From: CAVWCQ01 sp963753545
GTDB lineage: Bacteria; Chloroflexota; Anaerolineae; Aggregatilineales; Aggregatilineaceae
DNA: 64,000 nucleotides
Assembly (NCBI GenBank): GCA_963753545.1
Contig: CAVWCQ010000008.1
Span: forward strand, 2,604,001-2,668,000
Reading direction: 5' to 3'
The stretch's first letter is position 1, and each line of letters starts with the position of its first letter. The notes under the pieces were generated by a model. It was given only the letters and a program-made list of their open reading frames with translations, was not told where the DNA came from and made no database searches. The position numbers and the translations under genes are program-made. Of the stretch, positions 31,127 through 41,293 are shown piece by piece.

Positions 31127-33023
31127 TTACGCCTTCAGCGCATAGATATAGTGATCCATCGAACCAATATAAACTACTCCGTCATGTACGGCTGGCGAAG
31201 ACGGAATGGGTCCTCCAGTCTCGAAACTCCAACGTAGATTCCCATTTCGCGCTTCCAAACAGTACACTTTACCGTCAATGCTGCCAAAATACACGAGGCC
31301 ATCCACGTAGACGGGCGACGATGTAACCTGACCACCTGTCTGATAATGCCATTTTTCCTTACCGCTGGCCAGATCGATAGCATACAGGCTGCCATCTACC
31401 GACCCAACGAACACTTTTCCATCTCCAACAGCCGGTGACGAAATAACGGGTTTGTTGGTGCGGAATATCCACGCCTTCCAGCCGCGTGTCATATCCAATG
31501 CATAAATCTGCCAGTCAAGCGATCCAAAGAAAATAAGACCATCATGCTCAACGGGAGAGGAATTGACAGCTCGTTTGGCCTTAAAACGCCAGATGACCTG
31601 TCCAGCCAGGTCCAGAGCGGCGCAGTCGCCCGATTCCTGCCCCACAATAATCATTTCCCCGACAACCAGGGGGCGCGTCCGGATGGCAATTCCGCTTTCC
31701 CACTTCCATTGAACGCGGCCTGTCGAAAGGCGAACTGCATAGAGATTTCCATCGTCGCTGCCAAAAAAGACATGTCCATGCGCGACACGCGGTGACGATT
31801 GGACGGGACTCTGGGTCGGAACGGTCCAACTGAGCTGGCCTAAACGGGCATCGACGGCATATAGCAGATGATCGACGGAACCGAACAGGACCAGATTTTC
31901 TGTTTCAGCAATGGCAGGCGTGGTTACAATCGCATCCTGCGCCGGATACTTCCAGCGGAAAGAACCGTCTTTAGTGTTAATGGCATAGAGATTATTGTCG
32001 TATGCTCCGACGTACAGGACACCGTGATGTACCACTGGAGAAGAACGTATCTCATCCTCGCACTGGAAGCGCCAGAGCGCCGCGACACCGCCATGCGCCT
32101 GATCCCAGGATGTTTGTTCTGCTACCTTGCTCATGACGCGAATGCCACCCGGTTCCGGCTTGAGTTTTTCCAACTCAGCTTTCATGACAGAAGCGTTGGC
32201 ATAGCGCTCTTCGGGGTTAAAGGCTAGCGCCTTCATGATAATCGCATCAAGTTCAGCGGGAACGTTCGAATTCGCTTCCCGGATTGGGCGCTCGGCAAAG
32301 GTGAAGGGTGGTTCCAGGCGGGGATCACGGCGAGTCAGAATATGGTGAAATGTCGCGCCAATCCCATAGACATCGCTGGCAGGGCTGGCTTCGCCGCGAT
32401 ACTGCTCCGGGGCCGAATAGCCTTCGGTTCCAATCATGGTGCCCTTTTGCCCGACCTGAAAGGTTTTGGCAATGCCAAAATCAATCAGTCTGATTTTGCC
32501 ATGCTGATCGACCATGATATTGGAAGGTTTGACATCGCGGAAAATAATAGGTTCTGGCTCATGGCGATGCAGATACCCCAACACATCGCAAAGTTCCATT
32601 GCCCAATTGAGTACGGTTTCTACAGGCATAAATTCAGTGACCGAATTGACAATAGCCTCTACGTCGCGCCCGTTGATATATTCCATGACAAGATAGGCAC
32701 GATCTTTGCTGGAAAAATAGTCGTAGATTTCAGGCACAGCCGGGTGGCTCAACGCGGCCAACATATCCAACTCACGCTCAAACGTTTTCAACGTCATCTC
32801 GCGCACGCTCGGATCGGTGGTCAGGTTAAGCATTTCTTTGACGGCTACATATCGTACCACGTTCGGGAAGCGTAAGTCGCGAGCCTGATAAACGGACCCC
32901 ATACCGCCAACACCAATCACGCCGGTTATTCGGTAGCGGCCCTGCAAGACAGCCCCTGGTTGAAGAGAATTCGCCCGGTGGTTGATCGGGAATGTTTTTT
33001 GAAAACTTCTGAGTATCGACCAT
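31127..33023 (-). CDS. Ser/Thr protein kinase with C-terminal PQQ-type beta-propeller (one frameshift near start)
   Basis: The kinase domain (about residues 30-290) has the glycine loop IGVGGMGSVYQARD, the Lys in VAVKEML, the catalytic loop IIFRDVKPSNIM (FRD in place of HRD), DFGIAK and GTEGYSAPEQYRG. The following 330 residues are eight repeats of the form SSPxxxxGxxYxGSxDxxxYAxD, an eight-bladed propeller. No hydrophobic segment lies between them, so the whole protein looks cytoplasmic, unlike most propeller-bearing kinases. An extra base near 32967 separates an ATG at 33023 from the kinase frame; a TTG inside the frame (32947) is the alternative start. It heads the PP2C-J/vWA-FHA transcript. 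Confidence 0.9.
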
Positions 33024-33095
33024 CGACCTATAACCTTATAAATAAATGATTACATGAGTAGACGTGGGGTATGGATAACATACTGATTTGTGGCT

Positions 33096-33125
33096 ATTAT
33101 AGTGTCCCCATAGGGTTCCCGCAAT
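33096..33125 (-). promoter_or_regulatory. Probable promoter of the kinase operon
   Basis: On the minus strand a perfect TATAAT box (33101-33096) is preceded by 17 bp and a weak -35 element TTGCGG ending near 33119. It lies about 75 bp upstream of the kinase start in the kinase/hemW divergent spacer. Confidence 0.5.
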
Positions 33126-33158
33126 CCGTTAAGATAGAGGCTGGATATCGGCTCGCAG

Positions 33159-34337
33159 ATGAGCACAAACCCAAACGAACAACTCCTGGCAGTCTATGTA
33201 CACATTCCGTTCTGCCAGACCCGGTGCAGCTACTGCGCCTTTAACACCTATACTGGCTTAACCGATCAGATGGCCCCCTATATGAATGCACTTGCCCGCG
33301 AGGTGCGGCTGGTAGGAAACGAGACGCATCGTCCGGTGCACACGCTCTACTTTGGCGGCGGTACACCGAGCCTGATCCAGGTATCCGGAATCAACACAAT
33401 CATCGAAACCTGTGCCGAGATGTTTGCCCTGTCCGCTGATGCTGAAATCACGCTCGAAGCAAATCCCGGCTCTGTCAACCAGACCTACCTGGATGATCTG
33501 CTGCACATTGGGGTGAACAGGCTGAGTATTGGCATGCAGTCCGCCCATGAACAGGAACTGCGCCTGTTTGGGCGTGGCCACAGCGTTGAAGATGTCCAAA
33601 CAACAGTCACAATGGCGCGCCGTGCCGGGTTCGACAATATCAGTCTGGACCTGATTTACGGTGTGCCGCACCAATCGTTTGAGATGTGGCAAAAAAGTCT
33701 GGATACGGCGCTCTCCTTTGAACCGGATCATCTCTCCCTGTATGGGCTGGGCCTGGAAGATGGCACGCCCATGCAGCGGCAGGTTCAGCGTGGTAAGCTT
33801 CCCTTGCCCGATGATGATCTGGCAGCCGATATGTACGACTGGGCAACCGAACGACTGGAGGTTGCTGGCTTTGAGCAGTACGAGGTGAGCAACTGGTCCA
33901 AACCAGGGTATGCCTGCCGCCACAATATCCACTACTGGCGCAATTTGCCGTATCTGGGCTTGGGTGCAGGCGCGCACGGTTATGCGGCTGGCATCCGTTA
34001 TTCGAATGTGCTGCTGCCAGCCCACTACATTGCCCGCATCAACGCACAGAGTGGATCACGGCCATTCCCACTGTCGGCTGCTGCTGAGGAGATCATTCCC
34101 ATCGATGCCCAGGAATCAATGGCCGAAATGATGCTGATGGGACTGCGCCTGCTGGTAGAAGGAGTCGCTCTGGATGATTTTGCAGCGCGTTATGGGCATG
34201 ATCTATGGTCCGTTTATGGCCCTGAACTGGAGCGGATGATCGAATACGGTCTGGTCGAGCGAACAGCCAATGATCGAGTCCGTCTGACGAAGCATGGACG
34301 GCTGCTCAGTAATCGGGTTTTTGAGGAATTTGTCTAA
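33159..34337 (+). CDS. hemW: HemW-like radical SAM protein (heme chaperone)
   Basis: 392 residues. HIPFCQTRCSYCAF carries the radical SAM CxxxCxxC cluster, followed by LYFGGGTPSLI, LEANPGSV, RLSIGMQSAHEQELRLFGR and SLDLIYGVPHQS, the HemN/HemW order. NIHYWRNLPYLGLGAGAHGY is typical of HemW. HemW homologues bind heme and hand it to acceptor proteins; the older name was oxygen-independent coproporphyrinogen oxidase-like. True HemN needs an extra N-terminal Cys not seen here. It is divergent from the kinase operon and followed by a lipoprotein gene 14 bp later. Confidence 0.92.
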   Translation: MSTNPNEQLLAVYVHIPFCQTRCSYCAFNTYTGLTDQMAPYMNALAREVRLVGNETHRPVHTLYFGGGTPSLIQVSGINTIIETCAEMFALSADAEITLEANPGSVNQTYLDDLLHIGVNRLSIGMQSAHEQELRLFGRGHSVEDVQTTVTMARRAGFDNISLDLIYGVPHQSFEMWQKSLDTALSFEPDHLSLYGLGLEDGTPMQRQVQRGKLPLPDDDLAADMYDWATERLEVAGFEQYEVSNWSKPGYACRHNIHYWRNLPYLGLGAGAHGYAAGIRYSNVLLPAHYIARINAQSGSRPFPLSAAAEEIIPIDAQESMAEMMLMGLRLLVEGVALDDFAARYGHDLWSVYGPELERMIEYGLVERTANDRVRLTKHGRLLSNRVFEEFV

Positions 34338-34351
34338 CAAACGGGGGAATG

Positions 34352-34822
34352 ATGCGCGCGAAAACAATCTACCTGTTGGGGGTGCTGATCCTGCTTGCCG
34401 CTTGTGGAAACGGCTCAAAACCCAAACCGCAGAACGAAACTCCCGCGCCAACCCGGCCACCGTTTGCGACACTCTCCCCCGTTTACCTGCATCTCCAGCG
34501 CGATTACGAAACGCTGCACGATGCTCATGAGGCAATCTCGGATGTATGGGAAAATTTGGCCGATAACCAGCAGGTTGCCTGCGGGCAAATGTTGTCCTCG
34601 CCCGATCCGGATGGAATAAGCGCGGAAGGCGACGAGGATTATGAACCGCTGGTGACTCTGCTGCGCAACGCAGCCATTGACATCAACGAGGCGGTGCGCT
34701 TGTGGCAGGCCGAATGTACCCGCCCTGGACAACAGCCCAGCCCGGATACCATCAGCCAGGGGCTGCTCCACGTCCGCGCCGCTGGAGATTCGTTGAACGA
34801 GGCGAGCCGGTTACTGGCTGGT

Positions 34823-34828
<6 letters not shown>
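34352..34828 (+). CDS. Small lipoprotein of unknown function
   Basis: 158 residues. The start MRAKTIYLLGVLILLAACGN is a lipoprotein signal with lipobox LAAC. A Pro/Thr-rich linker leads to a helical domain (HLQRDYETLHDAHEAISDVW, SLNEASRLLAG). Of two adjacent ATGs the second (34352) is better spaced from GGGGG. It follows hemW closely and ends inside the convergent fni gene by 6 bases. No family was recognised. Confidence 0.75.
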
Positions 34829-35865
<1,037 letters not shown>

Positions 35866-35924
35866 AGGGCGGTGTTCCTTAGAGTTGGGAATACTTCTGG
35901 ACAGCGTTCAACAGAGCATGTACA

Positions 35925-35975
35925 CTCTACACTCCGAACACAAAATATAGCAGATGTTCGCTTTTCGGTGTAGAG
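35925..35975. promoter_or_regulatory. Nested inverted repeat upstream of the acyl carrier protein gene
   Basis: CTCTACAC (35925-35932) pairs with GTGTAGAG (35968-35975), and inside it CGAAC (35935-35939) pairs with GTTCG (35956-35960). The AT-rich centre ACAAAATATAG could contain promoter elements. It lies in the divergent fni/ACP spacer, 79 bp before the ACP start, so it may be an operator or an mRNA leader hairpin. Confidence 0.45.
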
Positions 35976-36053
35976 TTGCTAAGTTAACTGGCGCGGCGAC
36001 GCTGCCCCGATTTGAGTTCACGAATCCATCTATACCACTGGAGGAATAATCAC

Positions 36054-36290
36054 ATGGCAACAGACTCAAGGAGCGGATTAAGGGGATCATTGTCGAGCTG
36101 CTCGGTGTCGATCCGGACAAGGTCAAACCAGAAGCTCGTTTCCGTGAAGACCTGGAAGCCGAACTCGCTCGATCTGGTCGAATTGATCATGGCGTTCGAG
36201 GAAGAATTCGGCGGCGAGATTTCTGACGAGACCGCTCAGAAAATCACCACCGTTGGCGACGCTATCAACTACATTGAAAACAATATGTAG
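36054..36290 (+). CDS. acpP: Acyl carrier protein (two compensating frameshifts)
   Basis: The 4'-phosphopantetheine carrier for fatty acid synthesis, about 78 residues. As written, residues 6-38 read as nonsense because a base is missing near 36075 and an extra base is present near 36165. In the intervening frame the sequence is [20 protein letters not shown], a normal helix I and loop. Deleting one A then gives [17 protein letters not shown] with the modifiable Ser. The 3' half ([20 protein letters not shown]) is in frame. The start has GGAGG 9 bases upstream. It stands alone rather than beside fab genes. Confidence 0.88.
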   Translation: MATDSRSGLRGSLSSCSVSIRTRSNQKLVSVKTWKPNSLDLVELIMAFEEEFGGEISDETAQKITTVGDAINYIENNM

Positions 36291-36354
36291 TTATCTGGCA
36301 TACAAATGCGGCTGACCTGATCAGGCACAGCCGCATCGCGTATCCATCACCAAA

Positions 36355-36387
36355 GGCGATTGACACCGGTCATTCGCCGTTTTTTTT
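36355..36387 (+). terminator. Terminator after the acyl carrier protein gene
   Basis: GGCGA (36355-36359) pairs with TCGCC (36374-36378), followed by G and a T8 run. A further stem without T-run, ATGCGGCTG/CAGCCGCAT, lies just upstream at 36306-36336. Confidence 0.65.
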
Positions 36388-37057
36388 ATTTTCCCCCCGA
36401 AGCTGAAGCTAACGCAGAACGGCGGCCCAACCGCTGCGGCAGCGCCCCATCACCCCACGCTGCCCCGCCGATCAGCAGGACAGCCGCCAGTGTATACAGG
36501 ATAATGCCGGGGCCGATCCGCACGTTAATCTCGAAGTTATCCATCAAAATATCTGTCCGCGAAAGTCCGTTCCAGCCCGCCCCACTCCCCACCACAGCCA
36601 GTGCTGCGATCAACCACATCTGCCCGCGTTTGGGTAAACGGCTGAGCGGCAGCGCTGCCACGATCAGCAGAACACCGATCACGGTTAGCAGTGCCATCTG
36701 GCGGTAGTTCGGATCGTCGGATGCGGCCCGGAAAAAGTCAGTGGGGGGAACCATTCGCAGCGCCAGAATCAGTGCCACGCCCCGCATGATCCAGCGGAGG
36801 CGTGTTTCGCGCAGCCCATTCGCCGCCAGTGCCAGCGCCGCCGTGATCATCAGGTGCGGCAGGCGCAGCAGCAGAGTGGTCAGCAGTTCAGGCGATTCGC
36901 TCCGCACTGCTGGATGCAGACTCGACCATTCCGCCAGATCGAAGGCGTTCATAGTGAAGCCAGCCGTCTTGTGGGTATACCAGGGTGCATAGTAACCGAT
37001 CAGCGCCAGGGTCAGAACAGCAAAAAAGAATAAGGTTCGTTGAAAGGACATCATCAT
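36386..37057 (-). CDS. Integral membrane protein of unknown function
   Basis: 223 residues with about six hydrophobic segments: LFFFAVLTLALIGYYAPW near the N-terminus, an amphipathic loop with FDLAEWSSLHP, then LMITAALALAANGL, IMRGVALILALRM, LTVIGVLLIVAALPL, WLIAALAVVGSGAGW and IILYTLAAVLLIGG. The basic C-terminus is cytoplasmic by the positive-inside rule. Three consecutive ATG codons make the exact start uncertain. It follows the chelatase-like gene by 6 bp on the same strand. No family was recognised. Confidence 0.7.
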   Translation of the reverse strand: MMMSFQRTLFFFAVLTLALIGYYAPWYTHKTAGFTMNAFDLAEWSSLHPAVRSESPELLTTLLLRLPHLMITAALALAANGLRETRLRWIMRGVALILALRMVPPTDFFRAASDDPNYRQMALLTVIGVLLIVAALPLSRLPKRGQMWLIAALAVVGSGAGWNGLSRTDILMDNFEINVRIGPGIILYTLAAVLLIGGAAWGDGALPQRLGRRSALASASGGK

Positions 37058-37063
37058 ACTCGC

Positions 37064-38233
37064 TTATCCGGCAGTCAGGGCATTCATCTGCTCGTCGATA
37101 GCCGCGTCTTCTTCCGACTGGCGCACAAAATAATCGGCCATAAACTGGCTGCGCCGCTGGCGCAGGGCCATGGGAGCAACGGCGCGAATATCCCGCAGAT
37201 CTGCTACGTCTCGCCCATCGGCTGCCGCATGCGCCCGTGCTGCCTCGAACATAGCATATTCGGCGCGGTGCGAGTCGATGCCCAACCCTTCAACCAGCGC
37301 CAGCCCAACCTCAACCGCATCGTCGCTCAAAACGGTTTCCTTGAGCACCTCGCGGGCCAGCAATATCTCTTCGTGGGCAGCGGCAGTTACCTCGGCCCAC
37401 TCCAGGACGAAGCGTCGACGATTCTCCTGGTAGCGGCGCACACGCTGGTACACTTCGAAGCGTTCGGCGCGTCCTACCAATCCCTGCACAGGCACGCGCA
37501 GCCCAAAGCGATCCATGATCTGCGGTCGGAGCCGCCCCTCTTCCGGGTTCATCGACCCGATCAGCACAAACCGGGATCGATACGTCCCCGCCATTGCTCC
37601 GCGCCGGACGGTATAACTGCCCTGCGCCGACGCATCGAGGATGGCATCGACGATCATATCATCCAGAAGATTCACTTCATCAATGTACAGCAGGTTCTGA
37701 TCCGCACGGGCCAGGATGCCGCGCTCCAACCGGACCCGATTCTGCTGCACGGCGATGCGTTCATTAACACCACCAACCACGTCTTCCAGGCGCGCATTGA
37801 GCGGCAGTTCGACCAGTTTCACAGGTTCCAGCCGAGTGATTGATTCTCCCGCTTCCAGCTTGCGGCGGCATTCCGGGCAAACATCCGGCTCCCCGGCGTC
37901 GTTCAGATCGGATGGCAGGCAGCCTTCGGGGCAGGTGCTCACTTCCACATAAGGCAGCAGATCCGTGAGGCTGCGGACAGTGGTCGTTTTTCCCGTGCCG
38001 CGCGGGCCGATCAGCAGCACGCCGCCTACCGCCGGATTGATCACCGACAGCAGAAGCGCTGTGCGCATTTCAAGTTGGCCTACCACCGCGAAGAAGGGAA
38101 ATGGTAAATGCTCGGCTATACCCAGATCAGGCGCTGGTTCGCGCAATACTCGGCGCGCACCCGACCGGTTCAGCATATCCAGTAAGCGAGATCGTTCTTC
38201 GCCCCCACTTAGATCGGGCAAAAACTCCTGCAT
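37064..38233 (-). CDS. Magnesium chelatase subunit I-like AAA+ ATPase (BchI/ChlI family)
   Basis: 389 residues. LLIGPRGTGKTTTVRSL is the Walker A motif, LLYIDEVNLLDD is Walker B, and SMNPEEGRLRPQIMDRFGL is the sensor/arginine-finger region. A CPEGC...CPECRRKL insertion is shared with BchI proteins. BchI pulls Mg2+ into protoporphyrin together with subunits D and H. No D or H gene is in the window, and non-phototrophs use related ATPases with vWA partners, so the metal and the role are open. Start 38233 has GAGGA 7 bases upstream; upstream in-frame codons belong to the thioesterase region. Confidence 0.85.
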   Translation of the reverse strand: MQEFLPDLSGGEERSRLLDMLNRSGARRVLREPAPDLGIAEHLPFPFFAVVGQLEMRTALLLSVINPAVGGVLLIGPRGTGKTTTVRSLTDLLPYVEVSTCPEGCLPSDLNDAGEPDVCPECRRKLEAGESITRLEPVKLVELPLNARLEDVVGGVNERIAVQQNRVRLERGILARADQNLLYIDEVNLLDDMIVDAILDASAQGSYTVRRGAMAGTYRSRFVLIGSMNPEEGRLRPQIMDRFGLRVPVQGLVGRAERFEVYQRVRRYQENRRRFVLEWAEVTAAAHEEILLAREVLKETVLSDDAVEVGLALVEGLGIDSHRAEYAMFEAARAHAAADGRDVADLRDIRAVAPMALRQRRSQFMADYFVRQSEEDAAIDEQMNALTAG

Positions 38234-38243
38234 GATCACATCC

Positions 38244-38764
38244 TCACGATCCGGGAGCGGGCGGAGTGTCGTGCTGACCCAGCATCTGTTCGCGCTGGTG
38301 ACGTTTTTTACGTTCGGCCTGCCGCTCCTGAGCCTGCTGGAAACGCACCTGTTCTTCAGGAGTCTCAACAAGCAGCTGCGAGACTGGGCGCGGATGCCCC
38401 TGGCGATCGATGGCGACATAAACCAGATAGGCCAGGTTGGTATTGACCATCGATCCCGTCAGTGGGTCTTCTGCCACCACCGAGACGCGCACTTCCATCG
38501 ACGTTCGCCCGACATAGGTGAGTTCCGCCGTCAGTGTGACCACGTTACCCACATAAATCGGCTCCTCAAAGGTCATCGAGTTCGATGGCCACGGTGACGA
38601 CGGGAGAGCGCGCGTGGCGCATCGCCACCAGTGCTCCCGCCTCGTCTACGAGTTTCATAACCACGCCGCCATGCACATTACCCAGCGCATTAGCATGCTC
38701 CGGGCTCATGAGCGCGTTCAACATCACCCGCGAGTTCAGCGACTCGCTTGGCTGCCTCTTCCAT
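38244..38764 (-). CDS. Acyl-CoA thioesterase, YciA/BFIT-type hotdog (two frameshifts)
   Basis: About 173 residues when repaired. After MEEAA an extra A near 38749 shifts the frame into SESLNSRVMLNALMSPEHAN, then GNVHGGVVMKLVDEAGALVA with the catalytic Asp of the YciA type. A second break near 38575 leads into TFEEPIYVGNVVTLTAELTY and the rest of the fold. The C-terminal 40 residues are a charged helix (QAQERQAERKKRHQREQM). It hydrolyses medium- or long-chain acyl-CoA. It lies 10 bp upstream of the chelatase-like gene and 3 bp downstream of the previous gene. Confidence 0.8.
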
Positions 38765-38767
38765 GCG

Positions 38768-39166
38768 TTATTCCATATCTGGACGCAGATCCGAAATCTT
38801 CTTGAAGATATCGGGGTCTTCGTCCAATACATCAATCGTGCTGAAATTGAGTTCGGCCATCATCGGCGGCAGCGGAGAGCGGGGGGGAAGCTGCGGTTTG
38901 GCTGGAGTTCGGCATCGGTTTGGCATGCAACTCACGGCGCATTTCGCTCCGCTTCTTCAGGATGCGCCCGTCTTTGCTCAAACGCCCAATCCACTCACCA
39001 TCCCGTTTGTAAACGTCTTCACCCTCGACATAGCCAACATATTCCCCGCGCGAACTCCAGATCGCATTCCCAATCTTGGTCGCGTGCCAATCGCCGTGTG
39101 TATCAAAGATGAATACGGGCTTTTCGGCAGGCGGTGTGGTTTTGGCTGCGGCTTATTGATACTCAT
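38768..39166 (-). CDS. Small beta-rich protein with YVEGEDVYKRDG-type repeats (two frameshifts)
   Basis: About 133 residues once breaks near 39140 and in the G7 run at 38880-38886 are repaired. The core reads VFIFDTHGDWHATKIGNAIW, then GEYVGYVEGEDVYKRDGEW and IGRLSKDGRILKKR. This alternation of short strands and turns resembles the '4-fold beta-flower' proteins, a comparison made from memory. The C-terminus is AELNFSTIDVLDEDPDIFKK. Its ATG overlaps the stop of the upstream glycosyltransferase as ATGA. The function is unknown. Confidence 0.6.
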
Positions 39167-40317
39167 CGTTCCCCCTCATCATCCAATAACTGCTGGTAAA
39201 TAGTCTGAAGCTGGCGGGCTGACCGTTCCCAGGTGAAGCGGCTCGCCTGTTCGAAACCACGCGTGATGAGATCGGCCCGCAGCGCGCTGTCAGATAGCAG
39301 CCGCCGCAGGGCATCACTGAGCGCGGGCACATCATACGGATCGACCATCAGTGCCGCATCCCCAGCCACTTCGGGCATCGAGGACACAGTAGAGGTCACA
39401 ACAGGCGTTCCACAAGCCATTGCTTCTAATACTGGAAAGCCAAATCCTTCATAAAGCGATGGATAGGCCAGCACCGCTGCATCACTGTATAGGATAGGCA
39501 AATCTTCGTCATCTGCAAAGCCGGTGAAATGAACGCGATCCCCCATCCCCAGCTTGTCTATCGCGCGGTAGATCGGGCTTTCCAGCCAGCCGCGCCCCCC
39601 GGCAATCACCAGATGTACATCCTGATGAGACGGTCCCAATTGGGCAAGCGCTTCTGCCAGCCGGGCGTAATTTTTGCGGGGCTGGACCGTTCCCACTGAA
39701 AATATGAAGGGACATCCAGCCGGAATCTGGTAGCGTTCGCGCACGGCTGCCCGCCGAGCCGGATCGGTCACAGGTTTAAACTGCGCATTTACGCCACTGA
39801 GCAGCACCGTAATTTTTTCCGGCGAGGTGCCATACAGTTCTATCAGATCATCTTTGGTCGCCTGGGAATCGGCCAATACATGATCGGCTCTCCGCACAGA
39901 GCGCGGGACAACTTGATCCAGATACGCTTTGAGGACAGGCGAAGCCGTTTCGGGCGCGCGTACAAAAGACAGGTCATGGACCGTCAGCAGAGTACGGGTT
40001 CCGGGCAGCGTCGGCGGCAGGGTAAAATCGGTGGCGTGATACAGCGCTACCCGCCCGGTAAACAATTCGACAGGCAGTGGAATCTGGAAGCGGTGCCAGA
40101 TACGGGCAAACCACAGCGGTGTGATGCGCGTGGGATGCCAGGAAAAATTCGGCCCCGGAACAGATGGCAGAGATTGCCGGGTCGCTCCGGCGGCAAACAG
40201 GCGGTAAGAGTTCTGGCTGTCCAGAGCGGCGAGGGCGTGAATTAACTCCCGCACATAACGGCCAATACCGGCCCCCTGCTCATGGGCAGCCGTATAATCA
40301 ATTCCAATAGCCGCCAT
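39163..40317 (-). CDS. GT4-family glycosyltransferase
   Basis: 384 residues with two Rossmann-like halves. The N-terminal half has GAGIGRYVRELIHAL and the ADHVLADSQATKDDL helix. The C-terminal half has FSVGTVQPRKNYARL, the donor-binding EGFGFPVLEAMACGTPVV with the E-x7-E motif, and the last helix near the end. It transfers a sugar from a nucleotide donor (commonly GDP-mannose or UDP-glucose) to a glycan or lipid carrier, probably at the inner face of the membrane. It belongs to the polysaccharide locus that runs to about 49 kb. Confidence 0.9.
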   Translation of the reverse strand: MAAIGIDYTAAHEQGAGIGRYVRELIHALAALDSQNSYRLFAAGATRQSLPSVPGPNFSWHPTRITPLWFARIWHRFQIPLPVELFTGRVALYHATDFTLPPTLPGTRTLLTVHDLSFVRAPETASPVLKAYLDQVVPRSVRRADHVLADSQATKDDLIELYGTSPEKITVLLSGVNAQFKPVTDPARRAAVRERYQIPAGCPFIFSVGTVQPRKNYARLAEALAQLGPSHQDVHLVIAGGRGWLESPIYRAIDKLGMGDRVHFTGFADDEDLPILYSDAAVLAYPSLYEGFGFPVLEAMACGTPVVTSTVSSMPEVAGDAALMVDPYDVPALSDALRRLLSDSALRADLITRGFEQASRFTWERSARQLQTIYQQLLDDEGER

Positions 40318-40324
40318 CAGACAG

Positions 40325-40696
40325 TTAACGGTTCGCCAGAACCGCTTTAACTCGCTCGATCAGAGCATCGGGTGTGATAGGCTTGGTCAGGTATTCCTCA
40401 ACGCCTACTTCCTGTCCGGTCCGCTGGCTGACTGCATCGACACGCGCCGTTAGAAAAATGATCGGAATATTGCTCAGTCTGGGCGTTGCATGAAGCTGCC
40501 GGACGACATCGAAGCCGTTAAGACCGGACATCATAATATCCAGCAGGATCAGATCTGCGGGCTGTTCCGCCAGATAATCCAGCGCGGCATTGCCCGAATA
40601 GACCTCGTGTGTCTGGTATCCCTCGCGCTTCAAAGCCATAGTCAGCAAACTGCACAGCAAAGGATCGTCGTCCACTATCAGAATTCGCTCAGCCAT
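40325..40696 (-). CDS. Single-domain response regulator (CheY-like receiver)
   Basis: 123 residues, one receiver domain: LIVDDDPLL with the acidic pair, LILLDIMMSGLNG with the phospho-acceptor Asp, IIFLTARVDA with Thr, and YLTKPITPD with Lys. There is no output domain, so it must act by protein contact. It lies 7 bp upstream of the glycosyltransferase and 9 bp downstream of the GtrA gene on the same strand, which suggests a role in controlling polysaccharide synthesis (inference). Confidence 0.9.
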   Translation of the reverse strand: MAERILIVDDDPLLCSLLTMALKREGYQTHEVYSGNAALDYLAEQPADLILLDIMMSGLNGFDVVRQLHATPRLSNIPIIFLTARVDAVSQRTGQEVGVEEYLTKPITPDALIERVKAVLANR

Positions 40697-40705
40697 TGGA
40701 GAGCC

Positions 40706-41293
40706 TCATTTCACGTCGTTATACGTCCAGTAGCGATTGACAAAATAGTTCCAGAGCATGACGATCCAGACGGCGAAGAACTGGGCGATATTGGTTCCCA
40801 ACTGGCTGGTGGCAGTTTTGTCGAGGGAATGTCCGGCCAATCCAAGGGCATTCAGCATATCAACCCCTGCTCCGCCGAGGGGATGGAACAATGTTCGCAC
40901 AAACCACAAGCGGAATATTAACCCTATTATATTGACGACGAAAAACTGTATCAACTGCTGGTGGAGTGGATGAGTGCGGGAATCGGGATAAGTCCAGTAC
41001 CGATTCCAGATAAAGTTGCTGGTTACGGCAGAGGTAAAGGCAATTCCGGTAGCCAGCGCCACCTTGAGCTGTAAGTCGGCTCCTTCGGGGCGCAGCAGCG
41101 TGGCCTGGAGCAGGTTAAGCACGCCAAAGTCCACAAAGGCGCCAACGATACCAACCACGGCGAACTTGAGGAAGCGTTCCACTTCCTTCGCCTTAGCTCC
41201 AAAGCGCAGGCTGATTTTGAGGATAAACTGGTTGAGAAGTCCAATAGGATAAGTAGGTTGAGAGAGCGTTTTTACTGGTGACATAGTTTCCAT
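40706..41293 (-). CDS. GtrA-family membrane protein
   Basis: 195 residues with four membrane segments: FLKFAVVGIVGAFVDFGVLN, VALATGIAFTSAVTSNFIWN, FFVVNIIGLIFRLWFV and FFAVWIVMLWNYFVNRYW. The NFIWNRYWTY and NYFVNRYWTY repeats are typical of GtrA/DPMS-like flippases, which move undecaprenyl-linked glucose or a related lipid-linked sugar across the membrane. The N-terminus overlaps the upstream polymerase gene by about 20 bp; an internal Met at 41284 is an alternative start. Confidence 0.88.
   Translation of the reverse strand: METMSPVKTLSQPTYPIGLLNQFILKISLRFGAKAKEVERFLKFAVVGIVGAFVDFGVLNLLQATLLRPEGADLQLKVALATGIAFTSAVTSNFIWNRYWTYPDSRTHPLHQQLIQFFVVNIIGLIFRLWFVRTLFHPLGGAGVDMLNALGLAGHSLDKTATSQLGTNIAQFFAVWIVMLWNYFVNRYWTYNDVK

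Noticed and set aside
36306..36336. Hairpin ATGCGGCTG/CAGCCGCAT as the acpP terminator
   Set aside because: It lacks a T-run; the hairpin at 36355-36387 followed by T8 is the better terminator.
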